A DNA stretch of 38,658 nucleotides. Source: an uncultured Lachnospiraceae bacterium. GTDB taxonomy: Bacteria > Bacillota > Clostridia > Lachnospirales > Lachnospiraceae. Positions 16,832 through 25,554 of the stretch are shown here, in pieces. The notes beneath the pieces were generated by a model, which was not told where the DNA came from, ran no database searches, and was given only the letters and a program-made list of their open reading frames with translations. The position numbers were made by a program, and so were the translations under genes. Each line of letters opens with the position of its first letter. Position 1 is the first letter of the stretch. Location of the stretch: positions 1 through 38,658 of the forward strand of contig CALFCS010000114.1 of assembly GCA_937950565.1 (NCBI GenBank), read 5' to 3'.

Positions 16832-18877
16832 TTAACAGAACAAAAGCCCGATATGATATACAAGACAGCTCATGATCCATGCAGTACCTAGCTGGAAGAG
16901 GATGATTCCGAACGTGGATTTCCAGCTTCCAAGTTCCCGGTGGATGGTGGCGATGGTCGCGGTACATGGCACATACAGCAGGCAGAATACCATCAGTGCA
17001 TAGGCATTAGCGGCTGTAAAGCCCATAGCGCCCAAGGTGACAACCATTGCATCCATGCCATGTGCAGTCGTGATGTTCTGGATACCGAATAATACACCGC
17101 AGCTGGATACTACAACTTCTTTGGCGGCGATTCCGGCAATCAGAGCCACGATAATCTGCCAGTATCCGAGGCCGATTGGGGTGAATACAGGAACAATAGC
17201 TTTGCCGATCAGAGAACCGAAGCTTTCTGAAATTTCTGTCACATATCCCTGTGGTCCAAAGTTTAAGATACCCCACATAATAACGGAAGCAATGAAAATA
17301 ACAGTTCCTGCCTTTGTCAGGTAATCCTTAATTTTCTGCCATACATAGATTGCAATTGTATGGGCGTTCGGAGATTTGTATTCCGGAAGTTCAATTAAAA
17401 GGGCATGTTCTGCCTTGCTTCCATCTATTTTCGACAGAACATATGCAGTTCCGATTGCGACGATAATTCCGAGCAGATACATGGAATAGCATACAAGCAT
17501 TGCATATTTCCCGAAAAACATGGAAGAGAACAATACGTAAATCGGAAGTCTTGCACTGCAGGACATAAAGGGTGTTACAAGGATTGTCTTAAAGCGGTCC
17601 TTCTTATGTTCCAGCGCCCGGGAGGCCATGACTGCGGGAACAGTACAGCCAAATCCCAGAAGGAGCGGGAGAAAGGCACGGCCGGAAAGACCGAGCCTGC
17701 TCATAATGTCATCCATCACAAATGCAACTCTTGACATGTAGCCGCTATCTTCCAGTATGGCAAGCGCCAGAAAGAGGATAAAAATATTTGGCAGAAAGGT
17801 AAGGATTCCGCCGACGCCGGATATAATTCCATCTACAATAAGTGAAATTAAAAGGGGACTTGTATGTAGAGCGGAGAGTCCATCCGTTACAAAAGCTGAA
17901 AATGCATCAAGTCCGATTTCAAAAAATCCTTTGAGCCAGTCGCCGATTGTAAAAGTAAGGAAAAATACAAGCGCCATAATACCGAGGAAAATAGGAAGCC
18001 CAAGCCATTTGCTGGTCAGATAACAGTCAATTTTATCTGTAGAAGCTTCTTTTTTTGATTTGTTGACAAGTATTTCTTTTATAATCTCCTCAATAAAATC
18101 GTATTTCTGGTTGATCATGTCCTTTTCATAACTTCGGTCAATGACATCAGAAAGCTCCAGAGGGTGGTTTTTAGCCACTGCGCTGTCGCCTTCCAGAAGC
18201 TTAATCGCATGCCAGCGTTTGTTGGAAATATCCGGATATTCTGCGGTAAGCGCTGTCATGATCAGATCAATTTTATCTTCGATATAGTCATCATATACCA
18301 TGGCATATTCTTCATGATGATTGTGGCGGTGAGCAGTAGTTTTGCCTTTGTGGTGGTGTATGAAAGGCCCCTGCGTATTGTATTCATTATGGTGGGCAAC
18401 TGCATGAAGGAGGATAGAAAGTCCGGTCCTCTTTCGCGCAGATACCGGAATTGCAGGAATGCCAAGCATCTCCGGAAGACGGTGAAGGTCGATTTCCATA
18501 TTTCTTTCTTCTACCACATCCATCATGTTCAGCGCAAGGATTACAGGTTTTCCTAACTCTAAGAGCTGAAGGGTCAGGTAAAGATTACGTTCCAGACAGG
18601 ATGCATCTACAACGTCTACAATGACATCCACTTCATCACTCATAATACATTCTCTTGATACCGTTTCTTCCATTGTATAAGAAGACAGACTGTAGATGCC
18701 CGGAAGGTCAATGAGCTTGAATTCCTGTTCTTCGTAAAAAGCTCTGCCCTCTTTTTTTTCAACTGTTACGCCGGGCCAGTTGGCAACCTTCAGATTCGCT
18801 CCGGTAAAAGCATTAAAAAGTGTGGTTTTTCCACAGTTCGGGTTGCCGATAAATCCAACGTTAATTACATCTGCCAT
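16832..18877 (-). CDS. feoB: ferrous iron transporter FeoB
   Basis: Inner-membrane Fe(II) importer of 681 residues. The N-terminal G domain has G1 GNPNCGKTT at 11-19, G3 DLPG at 57-60, G4 NMMD at 117-120 and a SAR G5 motif near 146-148. It is followed by the helical GDI-like domain and two Gate segments with about eight membrane helices; the Gate cysteine is in LLGFGCTVPAVMASRALEHKKDR. A histidine-rich insertion at residues 158-188 holds ten His in 31 positions. The start codon overlaps the feoA stop by one base (ATGA), so feoA and feoB are translationally coupled. Confidence 0.96.
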   Translation of the reverse strand: MADVINVGFIGNPNCGKTTLFNAFTGANLKVANWPGVTVEKKEGRAFYEEQEFKLIDLPGIYSLSSYTMEETVSRECIMSDEVDVIVDVVDASCLERNLYLTLQLLELGKPVILALNMMDVVEERNMEIDLHRLPEMLGIPAIPVSARKRTGLSILLHAVAHHNEYNTQGPFIHHHKGKTTAHRHNHHEEYAMVYDDYIEDKIDLIMTALTAEYPDISNKRWHAIKLLEGDSAVAKNHPLELSDVIDRSYEKDMINQKYDFIEEIIKEILVNKSKKEASTDKIDCYLTSKWLGLPIFLGIMALVFFLTFTIGDWLKGFFEIGLDAFSAFVTDGLSALHTSPLLISLIVDGIISGVGGILTFLPNIFILFLALAILEDSGYMSRVAFVMDDIMSRLGLSGRAFLPLLLGFGCTVPAVMASRALEHKKDRFKTILVTPFMSCSARLPIYVLFSSMFFGKYAMLVCYSMYLLGIIVAIGTAYVLSKIDGSKAEHALLIELPEYKSPNAHTIAIYVWQKIKDYLTKAGTVIFIASVIMWGILNFGPQGYVTEISESFGSLIGKAIVPVFTPIGLGYWQIIVALIAGIAAKEVVVSSCGVLFGIQNITTAHGMDAMVVTLGAMGFTAANAYALMVFCLLYVPCTATIATIHRELGSWKSTFGIILFQLGTAWIMSCLVYHIGLLFC

Positions 18878-19104
18878 TATGCGTCAGCCTCCTTTACTTC
18901 AATATTATCGGCAATCCGTTTGCCAAGAGCAAAACGGGTGCCGCGGAATTTTGCAGTAAGCGCCCCTTTTTTATCATTGTTTAAGATTGTAATGAAGGTA
19001 CCCTCCGTAAGTCCCAAAGCCTCCAGACGGCGTTCCAGCTTCAAATCTATATTAATAGAAAGGATTTGGTATGTTGTATTGTTTTTGCCTTGTTTTAATG
19101 TCAT
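18877..19104 (-). CDS. feoA: FeoA domain protein
   Basis: 75-residue cytoplasmic SH3-like protein that assists FeoB. The ERRLEALGLTEGTFITIL core and the GTRFALGKRIADNIEV ending are the FeoA pattern. AAAGGAG lies upstream of the ATG. Its probable promoter overlaps that of the divergent membrane-protein gene. Confidence 0.93.
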   Translation of the reverse strand: MTLKQGKNNTTYQILSINIDLKLERRLEALGLTEGTFITILNNDKKGALTAKFRGTRFALGKRIADNIEVKEADA

Positions 19105-19145
19105 AAACTACACTCCTTTTTGAGAAATATTATCATATACAAAAT

Positions 19146-19187
19146 ACTATAGCACTATTTGACGAACTTCGCAATGTCGGTTATACT
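19146..19187. promoter_or_regulatory. overlapping divergent promoters for feoAB and the CmpB-type gene
   Basis: Minus strand: -35 TTGCGA at 19169-19174, 17-bp spacer, -10 TATAGT at 19146-19151, toward feoA. Plus strand: -35 TTGACG at 19159-19164, 17-bp spacer, -10 TATACT at 19182-19187, toward the membrane protein. Each -35 lies inside the spacer of the other promoter, so one polymerase would exclude the other. No clear Fur-like box was recognised. Confidence 0.6.
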
Positions 19188-19219
19188 TGTGTAGAAAGAA
19201 AATGAATGGAGAAAGCAGG

Positions 19220-19981
19220 ATGAAAATTTATTTTTTGATTTTATATTTTTTTACATATGGTTTACTGGGCTGGATGACAGAGGTTGCATATGCGGCGGTT
19301 GTAGAAAGAAAGTTTGTCAACCGGGGATTTTTAAACGGACCGATTTGTCCGATTTACGGAGTCGGTGTCAGTGTAGTTCTTTATTTCCTGACACCGTTAT
19401 CAGACAATCTCTTGCTTTTGTATCTTGCATCGACGATACTTGTGACAGTACTGGAAGGTCTTACCGGGTATGTTATGGACCGGATTTTTCATCATAAATG
19501 GTGGGATTATACGAATCGTCCATTTAATATTGGAGGGTATGTATGCCTGCTGTTCTCACTGGTGTGGGGTGTGGCGTGTGTATTCATTGTAAAGCTGCTT
19601 CATCCGGGAATCCATAAGGCATTGTCGTGGATACCGGTTCCGGCTGGTATCGTGCTGATTGTTATTTTAAGTGTTGCATTATTTGTTGATTTGTATGTGA
19701 CGGCATCTGCAATTCTGAAGCTGAACCGCAGGCTGGAAAGGCTGGAAGAGATTGCCGGAGAATTGCGGGAGCTCTCTGACAGGATGGGAGAAAATATTTA
19801 TGAAAATGTAGTTGGAACAGTGGAGCCTCGTATATTAGATTTAAAGCAGCGGTATGAGGAGATTGCGGCTCAGAGAGGAAAGGTTTCCAGACGTCTTGTG
19901 AAGGCGTTCCCGAAGATGGAGTCCAGACTGCACAAGGATATTCTGGAGGAATTAAAAGCAAGGATAAAAGACCGGTTATAA
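19220..19981 (+). CDS. CmpB-type membrane protein (putative ABC-transporter type IV)
   Basis: 253 residues. Five or so hydrophobic segments fill residues 1-165; the opening YFFTYGLLGWMTEVAYA and the FVNRGFLNGPICPIYGVG motif are characteristic of the CmpB-type family. A long charged helical, probably coiled-coil tail follows from about 170 to the end. The start is set at ATG 19220, because the upstream TTG at 19187 is part of the -10 box; ATG 19202 is a second option. No ABC ATPase gene is nearby, so transport function is unproven. Confidence 0.85.
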   Translation: MKIYFLILYFFTYGLLGWMTEVAYAAVVERKFVNRGFLNGPICPIYGVGVSVVLYFLTPLSDNLLLLYLASTILVTVLEGLTGYVMDRIFHHKWWDYTNRPFNIGGYVCLLFSLVWGVACVFIVKLLHPGIHKALSWIPVPAGIVLIVILSVALFVDLYVTASAILKLNRRLERLEEIAGELRELSDRMGENIYENVVGTVEPRILDLKQRYEEIAAQRGKVSRRLVKAFPKMESRLHKDILEELKARIKDRL

Positions 19982-19995
19982 ATCGGTCTTTGTTT
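19967..19995 (+). terminator. terminator overlapping the end of the CmpB-type gene
   Basis: Stem AAAGACCG / CGGTCTTT (19967-19974 with 19984-19991), whose left arm lies inside the last codons of the gene, followed by GTTT. Confidence 0.7.
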
Positions 19996-20116
19996 CATAG
20001 GAAACTGCGTTCCCTATGAAACAAAAACCCTCCGGGAGGATGCGCACTCGCGCGAAGATGTATGATGCCGCAAGCGACCGCGCTCGGCGCGAGAATGTGC
20101 TTTGCACATTCTTTTT
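19991..20116. repeat. GC-rich structured intergenic element ending in a terminator hairpin
   Basis: A run of hairpins fills the gap before leuC: an 11-bp perfect stem (19991-20001 with 20013-20023), CCTCC/GGAGG, CTCGCGC with GCGCGAG, and finally the perfect stem GAATGTGC / GCACATTC (20093-20100 with 20104-20111, loop TTT) followed by five T. The last hairpin is an intrinsic terminator. Base composition is higher in GC than the neighbours. It looks like a dispersed intergenic repeat, but only this copy is in view. Confidence 0.65.
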
Positions 20117-20150
20117 ATTTGACATTTCTTATCTGATTGTGGATTCTTTG

Positions 20151-20180
20151 TTGCATCGTTCTAATTAGTTGTGTTACAAT
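20151..20180 (+). promoter_or_regulatory. probable promoter of leuC-leuD-thrC
   Basis: TTGCAT at 20151-20156, 18-bp spacer, TACAAT at 20175-20180. An alternative TTGACA at 20119-20124 lies just after the terminator but has a poor -10 (GATTCT). The 65-base leader contains an imperfect hairpin bounded by CGGCA and TGCCG (about 20191-20218). No T-box signature was seen. Confidence 0.55.
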
Positions 20181-20251
20181 GAGCGCATGGCGGCAGGCGC
20201 ATAAGACGCGTATGCCGGGAAATAGAAACGTAAGAACAGGAGGTTGTCGTA

Positions 20252-21526
20252 ATGGGAATGACAATGACGCAGAAGATACTGGCTGCACATGCAGGCCTGG
20301 ATTCTGTAACTGCGGGACAATTAATAGAAGCAAAGTTAGACGTGGTTATGGCAAATGATATTACCGGACCGATGGCGCTGCCGATTTTCAGGCAAATGGC
20401 AGAGAAGGTATTTGATAAGGATAAGGTTGTGCTTGTTCCGGATCATTTTACACCAAATAAAGATATCAAATCAGCAGAGAATTCAAAAGCAATCCGTGAA
20501 TTTGCAAGAGAGCAGGGACTTACCTGGTATTTCGAGCAGGGAAAATCCGGTGTGGAGCATGCAATTCTGCCGGAGGCCGGAGTTGTCGTTGCCGGAGAAT
20601 GTATTATCGGTGCAGATTCACATACTTGTACATATGGTGCGCTGGGTGCATTTTCTACCGGTGTAGGTACAACGGATATTTCAACAGGTATGGCAACAGG
20701 AGAGTTGTGGTTTAAGGTTCCGAGTGCGATTAAGTTTGTGCTGACCGGAAAGCCGGGCGCTTATGTAAGCGGAAAAGATATTATCATTCATATCATCGGT
20801 AAGATTGGAGTGGATGGTGCGCTTTATAAATCCATGGAATTTACCGGAGACGGAATTCAGGAGCTTTCCATGGATGACAGATTTACAATGGCAAATATGG
20901 CGATTGAAGCCGGAGCAAAGAACGGTATCTTCCCGGTCGATGAAAAAGCAGAAAGCTATATGAAAGAACATTCAAAGAAAGCTTATACAATTTACGAGGC
21001 AGATGAAGATGCCGAGTATGATGAAGTGGTTGAGATTGATTTGTCGGAGGTTCGTCCGACTGTTGCATTCCCGCATCTTCCGGGAAATGCAAAGACAATC
21101 GATGAGATCGAGGCAATGGAGCCGATTACGATTAACCAGGTGGTGATTGGTTCCTGTACAAACGGACGTATGGAAGATATGAGAAAGGCGGCTGCAATCC
21201 TTAAGGGACGCAAAGTTCATGAGGATGTGCGTGTGATGGTTATTCCGGCAACTCAGAAGATTTATAAGCAGTGTATCGCAGAAGGACTTCTGGATATCTT
21301 CGTGGACGCGGGATGTGCGGTAAATACACCAAGCTGCGGACCTTGTATGGGAGGACATATGGGCGTTATGGCGGCAGGTGAGAGATGTGTTTCAACGACG
21401 AACCGTAATTTCGTGGGAAGAATGGGACATGTAGATTCTCTGATCTATCTTGCTTCACCGGAAGTGGCTGCGGCAAGTGCGATTGCAGGATACATTGCAA
21501 ATCCTGAGAAAGTAGGTGACAGATAA
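20252..21526 (+). CDS. leuC: 3-isopropylmalate dehydratase large subunit (archaeal-type)
   Basis: Large subunit of the [4Fe-4S] hydrolyase that interconverts 2- and 3-isopropylmalate in leucine synthesis. At 424 residues it belongs to the shorter, archaeal-type (LeuC2/HacA-like) class rather than the roughly 470-residue enteric class. Cluster ligands C302 (GSCTNGRMEDM), C362 and C365 (TPSCGPCMGG) and the GADSHTCTYGALGAFSTGVG active-site stretch are intact. AGGAGG lies 8 bases before the ATG. Members of this class may also act on citramalate or homoaconitate-like substrates, so the exact substrate is inferred. The stop overlaps the leuD start. Confidence 0.93.
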   Translation: MGMTMTQKILAAHAGLDSVTAGQLIEAKLDVVMANDITGPMALPIFRQMAEKVFDKDKVVLVPDHFTPNKDIKSAENSKAIREFAREQGLTWYFEQGKSGVEHAILPEAGVVVAGECIIGADSHTCTYGALGAFSTGVGTTDISTGMATGELWFKVPSAIKFVLTGKPGAYVSGKDIIIHIIGKIGVDGALYKSMEFTGDGIQELSMDDRFTMANMAIEAGAKNGIFPVDEKAESYMKEHSKKAYTIYEADEDAEYDEVVEIDLSEVRPTVAFPHLPGNAKTIDEIEAMEPITINQVVIGSCTNGRMEDMRKAAAILKGRKVHEDVRVMVIPATQKIYKQCIAEGLLDIFVDAGCAVNTPSCGPCMGGHMGVMAAGERCVSTTNRNFVGRMGHVDSLIYLASPEVAAASAIAGYIANPEKVGDR

Positions 21527-22017
21527 TGAAGGCAATGGGACATGTTTTTAAATATGGAGATAATGTAGATACAGATGTAATCATTCCTGCAAGATACCTG
21601 AATTCATTTGATGCACAGGAGCTTGCAAGCCATGCAATGGCAGATATCGACCCGGAATTCGTGGAGAAGGTACAGCCGGGAGATATTATTGTAGCAAATA
21701 AGAATTTTGGATGCGGCTCTTCCAGAGAACATGCGCCGCTCTGTCTTAAGACGGCGGGGATAAGCTGCGTGATTGCTGAGACATTTGCAAGAATTTTCTA
21801 TAGAAATGCGATTAATATCGGACTTCCGATTATTGAGTGTCCGGAGGCGGCAAAGGGAATTGAAGCCGGCGATGAGGTAGAGATTGACTTTGACAACGGT
21901 ATGATTTATAACAGAACAAAAGGAACGCAGTTCCAGGGACAGCCGTTCCCGGAATTTATGCAGAAGCTGATTGCAGCAGGTGGTCTGGTAAAATATACAA
22001 ACAGCAAAAGGGGATAA
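21526..22017 (+). CDS. leuD: 3-isopropylmalate dehydratase small subunit
   Basis: Swivel-domain subunit partnering LeuC; 163 residues, the short archaeal-type length. The GDNVDTDVIIPARYLNS opening and NFGCGSSREHAP motif are diagnostic. It begins in the overlap TAATG with leuC, so translation is coupled, and is followed by thrC after 3 bp. Confidence 0.94.
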   Translation: MKAMGHVFKYGDNVDTDVIIPARYLNSFDAQELASHAMADIDPEFVEKVQPGDIIVANKNFGCGSSREHAPLCLKTAGISCVIAETFARIFYRNAINIGLPIIECPEAAKGIEAGDEVEIDFDNGMIYNRTKGTQFQGQPFPEFMQKLIAAGGLVKYTNSKRG

Positions 22018-22020
22018 AGA

Positions 22021-23508
22021 ATGGATTTACATTACACAAGTACAAGAAATTCAGATGTAAAGGTAAGCGCTTCTCAGGCAATTCTTACAGGGCTTGCTCC
22101 GGATGGTGGTTTATTTGTGCCGGAGTTTATTCCGGCTCTGGATGTTTCGATGAGTGAGCTTAAGGATATGAGTTATCAGGAGACTGCATACGCGGTTATG
22201 AAGCAGTTTCTTACAGATTTTACAGAAGAAGAGTTAAAGCAGTGTATAGAAAAAGCTTACGACAGCAAATTTGACACAGAAGAGATTGCTCCGCTTGTGA
22301 AAGTGGATGATACTTACTATCTGGAATTATTCCACGGTTCAACGATTGCGTTTAAGGATATGGCGCTTTCAATTCTGCCGCATCTTCTTACAACATCTGC
22401 GAAGAAAAACCAGGTGGAGAAGGAGATTGTAATTCTTACAGCGACTTCCGGGGATACCGGGAAGGCGGCCATGGCAGGATTTGCAGATGTAGAGGGAACA
22501 AGAATTATTGTATTTTTCCCGAAGGACGGCGTAAGTAAGGTACAGAAGCTTCAGATGGTTACACAGAAGGGAAGCAATGTAGACGTTGTGGCAATCCACG
22601 GAAATTTTGACAATGCACAAAGCGGTGTTAAGGCAATGTTTGAAGACAAAAAACTTGCGGAAGAGCTTGCTGCAAAAGGATACCAGTTCTCTTCAGCAAA
22701 TTCAATTAACATCGGACGGCTTGTCCCGCAGGTTGTATATTATGTATATGCTTGTGCCAAATTGTTAAAGTACGGAGAAATTCAGGAAGGCGAGAAAATT
22801 AATGTTGTCGTGCCGACAGGAAACTTTGGAAATATTCTTGCGGCTTTTTATGCAAAACAAATGGGAGCGCCGATTGATAAACTTGTGTGCGCGTCCAATA
22901 AAAATAAGGTATTATTTGATTTCTTCCAGACAGGTACCTATGATAAGAACCGGGAATTTATGCTGACCAGTTCTCCTTCCATGGATATTCTCATATCCAG
23001 CAATCTGGAACGTCTGATTTACCTGATTACAGGGGAAGACGCAGATAAGACAAAAATGTTTATGGAAGAACTGAAAACGGACGGCAGATATACGGTGACT
23101 CCTGAGATGAAGGAAAAGCTTGCAGACTTTGCGGCAGGATATGCGGACGAAGAGCAGACTGCTGAAAGTATTAAGAAAACCTATGATAAGACAGGTTATG
23201 TGATGGATACCCATACCGCAGTTGCTTCTCATGTATGTGATGTGTACAGGGAAGAAAATGCAGATGAGAAAAAGTGTGTGATTGCATCTACAGCAAGCCC
23301 GTATAAATTTGTCCACAGTGTTATGACAGCCCTTGGTGAGCGTGAGGAAGCTGAGGATGAATTAGAGCTTCTGCCGAAGCTTCAGAATGTATCAGGAACA
23401 GAGATGCCGAATGCAATCAAAGAGATTTTGGATGCGAAGGTTCTGCACACGACAGAATGTGACGCAGATAAGATGGAAGACACAGTAAGGATGATATTAG
23501 GAATATAG
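22021..23508 (+). CDS. thrC: threonine synthase
   Basis: PLP enzyme that converts O-phosphohomoserine to threonine; 495 residues, the long type with an N-terminal extension domain (YTSTRNSDVKVSASQAILTGLAPDGGLFVPE). The PLP lysine is K112 in AFKDMA and the phosphate loop is SGDTG at 143-147. Placement 3 bp behind leuCD means that leucine-branch dehydratase and threonine (isoleucine precursor) synthesis are expressed together. Confidence 0.95.
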   Translation: MDLHYTSTRNSDVKVSASQAILTGLAPDGGLFVPEFIPALDVSMSELKDMSYQETAYAVMKQFLTDFTEEELKQCIEKAYDSKFDTEEIAPLVKVDDTYYLELFHGSTIAFKDMALSILPHLLTTSAKKNQVEKEIVILTATSGDTGKAAMAGFADVEGTRIIVFFPKDGVSKVQKLQMVTQKGSNVDVVAIHGNFDNAQSGVKAMFEDKKLAEELAAKGYQFSSANSINIGRLVPQVVYYVYACAKLLKYGEIQEGEKINVVVPTGNFGNILAAFYAKQMGAPIDKLVCASNKNKVLFDFFQTGTYDKNREFMLTSSPSMDILISSNLERLIYLITGEDADKTKMFMEELKTDGRYTVTPEMKEKLADFAAGYADEEQTAESIKKTYDKTGYVMDTHTAVASHVCDVYREENADEKKCVIASTASPYKFVHSVMTALGEREEAEDELELLPKLQNVSGTEMPNAIKEILDAKVLHTTECDADKMEDTVRMILGI

Positions 23509-23519
23509 AGGTGTAGATT

Positions 23520-23867
23520 ATGGGATTGATATTTGGTGTTTTTGCACTGTGTTTTGGCCTTCGCGGTCTGTATGGATATTATCTGATGAAAACAAAGAGA
23601 GACCTTAGTGCGTCTTATCTGCTGCCGAAGGATGTGAATCCAAAAGATTGTAAGGATCTGGATGCATATTGTAGGGAAACACAAAGCCTGCAGATGCTTA
23701 TGGGTGTGATTACTGTGCTGTATGGCATCATGGAGCTGTATAATTCTTATGTGGCAGCAGTGGGGATTTTTCTCCCGATTATGCTTGCCCTGCTTCTTTT
23801 TACTTTGATTATTGTGGCAGTGCTTACACGCAAGTATAATTATAAATATTTTGATTTGAAAAAATAG
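23520..23867 (+). CDS. small membrane protein of unknown function
   Basis: 115 residues with an N-terminal hydrophobic helix (MGLIFGVFALCFGLRGLYGYYLM), a charged loop of about 35 residues, and two further helices (about 57-77 and 81-102). No family recognised with certainty; it has the look of short DUF3784-like proteins. It begins 11 bp after thrC with a GAGGTG site and is probably on the same transcript. The probable 6S RNA promoter starts within 5 bp of its stop codon. Confidence 0.75.
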   Translation: MGLIFGVFALCFGLRGLYGYYLMKTKRDLSASYLLPKDVNPKDCKDLDAYCRETQSLQMLMGVITVLYGIMELYNSYVAAVGIFLPIMLALLLFTLIIVAVLTRKYNYKYFDLKK

Positions 23868-23871
23868 GCAG

Positions 23872-23900
23872 TTGTAAAATGTGGCCGGATGGGGTATAAT
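23872..23900 (+). promoter_or_regulatory. promoter of the 6S RNA candidate
   Basis: TTGTAA at 23872-23877, 17-bp spacer, TATAAT at 23895-23900. Transcription would start near 23907. Confidence 0.7.
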
Positions 23901-23906
23901 ACTTTT

Positions 23907-24100
23907 AGAAAACCTGGGATGTACGATACTCCTGTTATTTTGAACCTACAAAACTTTAAACGGGACTCTTATATCTCCGTAATATGTCAGGCCTCCATAT
24001 ATGCAGGGGAAGACAAAAAAGCGGATGCGGACACCCACCTAGCTGTGGCTAGGAGTCAAAATACAGGAACCGGCATTTCCGGGGATATACTAAAGATAAA
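23907..24100 (+). ncRNA. ssrS: probable 6S RNA
   Basis: Non-coding RNA of about 190 bases that binds the housekeeping RNA polymerase. Seen here: a closing helix in which TCCTG...ATTTTGA (about 23929-23941) pairs with TCAAAAT.ACAGGA (about 24056-24067), a large internal bubble that would mimic an open promoter, and the conserved-looking stretches GAACCTAC and ACACCCACCT. It has its own promoter and sits alone between two genes, a typical setting. The exact ends are estimated. Family call is from recalled consensus, not from a covariance search. Confidence 0.75.
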
Positions 24101-24101
24101 G

Positions 24102-24126
24102 GACAGTCGTATAACGGCTGTCTTTT
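24102..24126 (+). terminator. terminator after the 6S RNA candidate
   Basis: Stem GACAGTCG / CGGCTGTC (24102-24109 with 24115-24122, one G-T pair), loop TATAA, then TTTT. Confidence 0.8.
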
Positions 24127-24160
24127 CCATATTATAGAAGGGTTTAACAGGAGATACATA

Positions 24161-25495
24161 TTGGTGAATAAGAAGATCGTGAAAGAATATTTGTATTGTG
24201 GATTGGCAATTTGTGCACTTCTTGTTATTATTGCAGGGTTTCAGGCTGTTTTGAAGTCTGGCAGGACGAAGGAGATTGAAACACTAAAAAAACAAACGCT
24301 CCTTCCACAGGAGCAAAAGCTTGTGAATAATCCGAATATCCGTGTCCTGGTTATGACGGATGGGTATGCACATACCGTCCATCCGCAGGTCACCTTAAGT
24401 GCGGCTTCTGGACTTGTAATTACCTATGGGGGAGAATTAGAGGAGTATCCGGCTAATGAATGGCTTCAGATTACTCCGGATGACATGCGTTTTCAAAAAG
24501 GTTCTATCCGGATACAGGCAAAGCAGGGGGAGATTACAGTGGGAAGTCTTCGCCGTGGCTATGGGGCTCCTTCTTATAGCGGTGTGATAGAGCTTCGGAC
24601 GACTGCAGAAGGCATTGCTCTGATTAATGAGCTTCCCGTGGAAAGTTATCTGTGCCGGGTTGTGCCGAGTGAAATGCCGTCTTCCTATGAGCAGGAAGCG
24701 TTAAAAGCACAGGCTGTCTGTGCCAGAAGCTATGCATACCGTCAGATGGCTGATTACGGGTATCCGGAATATGAGGCACATGTGAATGACAGTACAGATT
24801 ATCAGGTATATGGAAATTCAGCTCCTTCGGAGAGTGCGCAGAGGGCGGTGGAAGAGACATGCGGCGAGGTAGTATTTTTTCATGGGCAGATTGTGACGAC
24901 CTATTATTATTCCACCTCTTGCGGGAGGACAACAAGCATGGCTGCATGGGGGACAAAGGAAACAGAAGAAAACAGCTATCTGCAGGCAGTAGAAATAAAG
25001 GATGAAGAAGGAGATTATGAGAGGAATCTTCCCTGGTATAGATGGGAGGCAGCCGTGCCTGTTTCGATAATGTCAAATCTCATTGGGCTTAATACAAAGA
25101 CCGACGTGGGAATGCTTCAGAGTATTGAAATATCCAAGACAGGAGCAGGCGGAGTAGTCTTGCAGATAAAAGCAAAGGGAGATAAGGGAGAGGTTGTTGT
25201 GGAGACGGAAAATAAGATTCGAAGGGCGTTGGGCGGCAAGGGATACACCATTCGCAGGCAGGATGGAAGTGAGGCTGCCAGTAGTACGCTTCTTCCAAGT
25301 GCATTTTTTACGATTGAGCGCTCCGGCGAAACTTTTGTCATCCGGGGAGGCGGTTATGGGCATGGGATTGGAATGAGTCAGAATGGTGCGAATGAAATGG
25401 CGAAGCGTGGAAAGAATTATAAAGAAATCTTAGAACTTTTTTATCCGGGAACAAAGATTGCCACAATGTCTGAGGAAGCGGATGAAGATGTTTGA
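24161..25495 (+). CDS. SpoIID/LytB-domain protein
   Basis: 444 residues. One membrane helix (about 11-30) anchors the protein, and the rest is extracytoplasmic. The SpoIID domain, a peptidoglycan lytic transglycosylase in sporulating Firmicutes, is complete: catalytic glutamate E171 in VVPSEMPSSYEQEALKAQAV, the cysteine pair in EETCGEVVFF and STSCGR that binds zinc in SpoIID, and the terminal GYGHGIGMSQNGA motif near residue 400. Two starts are adjacent, TTG 24161 and GTG 24164; AGGAG lies 7 bases before the first. It may be true SpoIID or a vegetative paralogue; no spoIIQ or other sporulation genes are adjacent to decide. Confidence 0.9.
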   Translation: MVNKKIVKEYLYCGLAICALLVIIAGFQAVLKSGRTKEIETLKKQTLLPQEQKLVNNPNIRVLVMTDGYAHTVHPQVTLSAASGLVITYGGELEEYPANEWLQITPDDMRFQKGSIRIQAKQGEITVGSLRRGYGAPSYSGVIELRTTAEGIALINELPVESYLCRVVPSEMPSSYEQEALKAQAVCARSYAYRQMADYGYPEYEAHVNDSTDYQVYGNSAPSESAQRAVEETCGEVVFFHGQIVTTYYYSTSCGRTTSMAAWGTKETEENSYLQAVEIKDEEGDYERNLPWYRWEAAVPVSIMSNLIGLNTKTDVGMLQSIEISKTGAGGVVLQIKAKGDKGEVVVETENKIRRALGGKGYTIRRQDGSEAASSTLLPSAFFTIERSGETFVIRGGGYGHGIGMSQNGANEMAKRGKNYKEILELFYPGTKIATMSEEADEDV

Positions 25496-25520
25496 CTTCC
25501 ATGCATCAATTTGGTATATT
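25492..25520 (+). promoter_or_regulatory. promoter of the NhaC-family gene
   Basis: TTGACT at 25492-25497, 17-bp spacer, TATATT at 25515-25520. The -35 overlaps the stop codon of the SpoIID-domain gene. Confidence 0.65.
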
Positions 25521-25554
25521 TATACAATATAGAGGACAAAGGAGGAGAGGTATT

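Noticed and set aside
23889..24137. Open frame of 82 codons across the 6S RNA region
   Set aside because: No ribosome binding site, begins right at the -10 box, and the region carries the 6S-like fold and a terminator.
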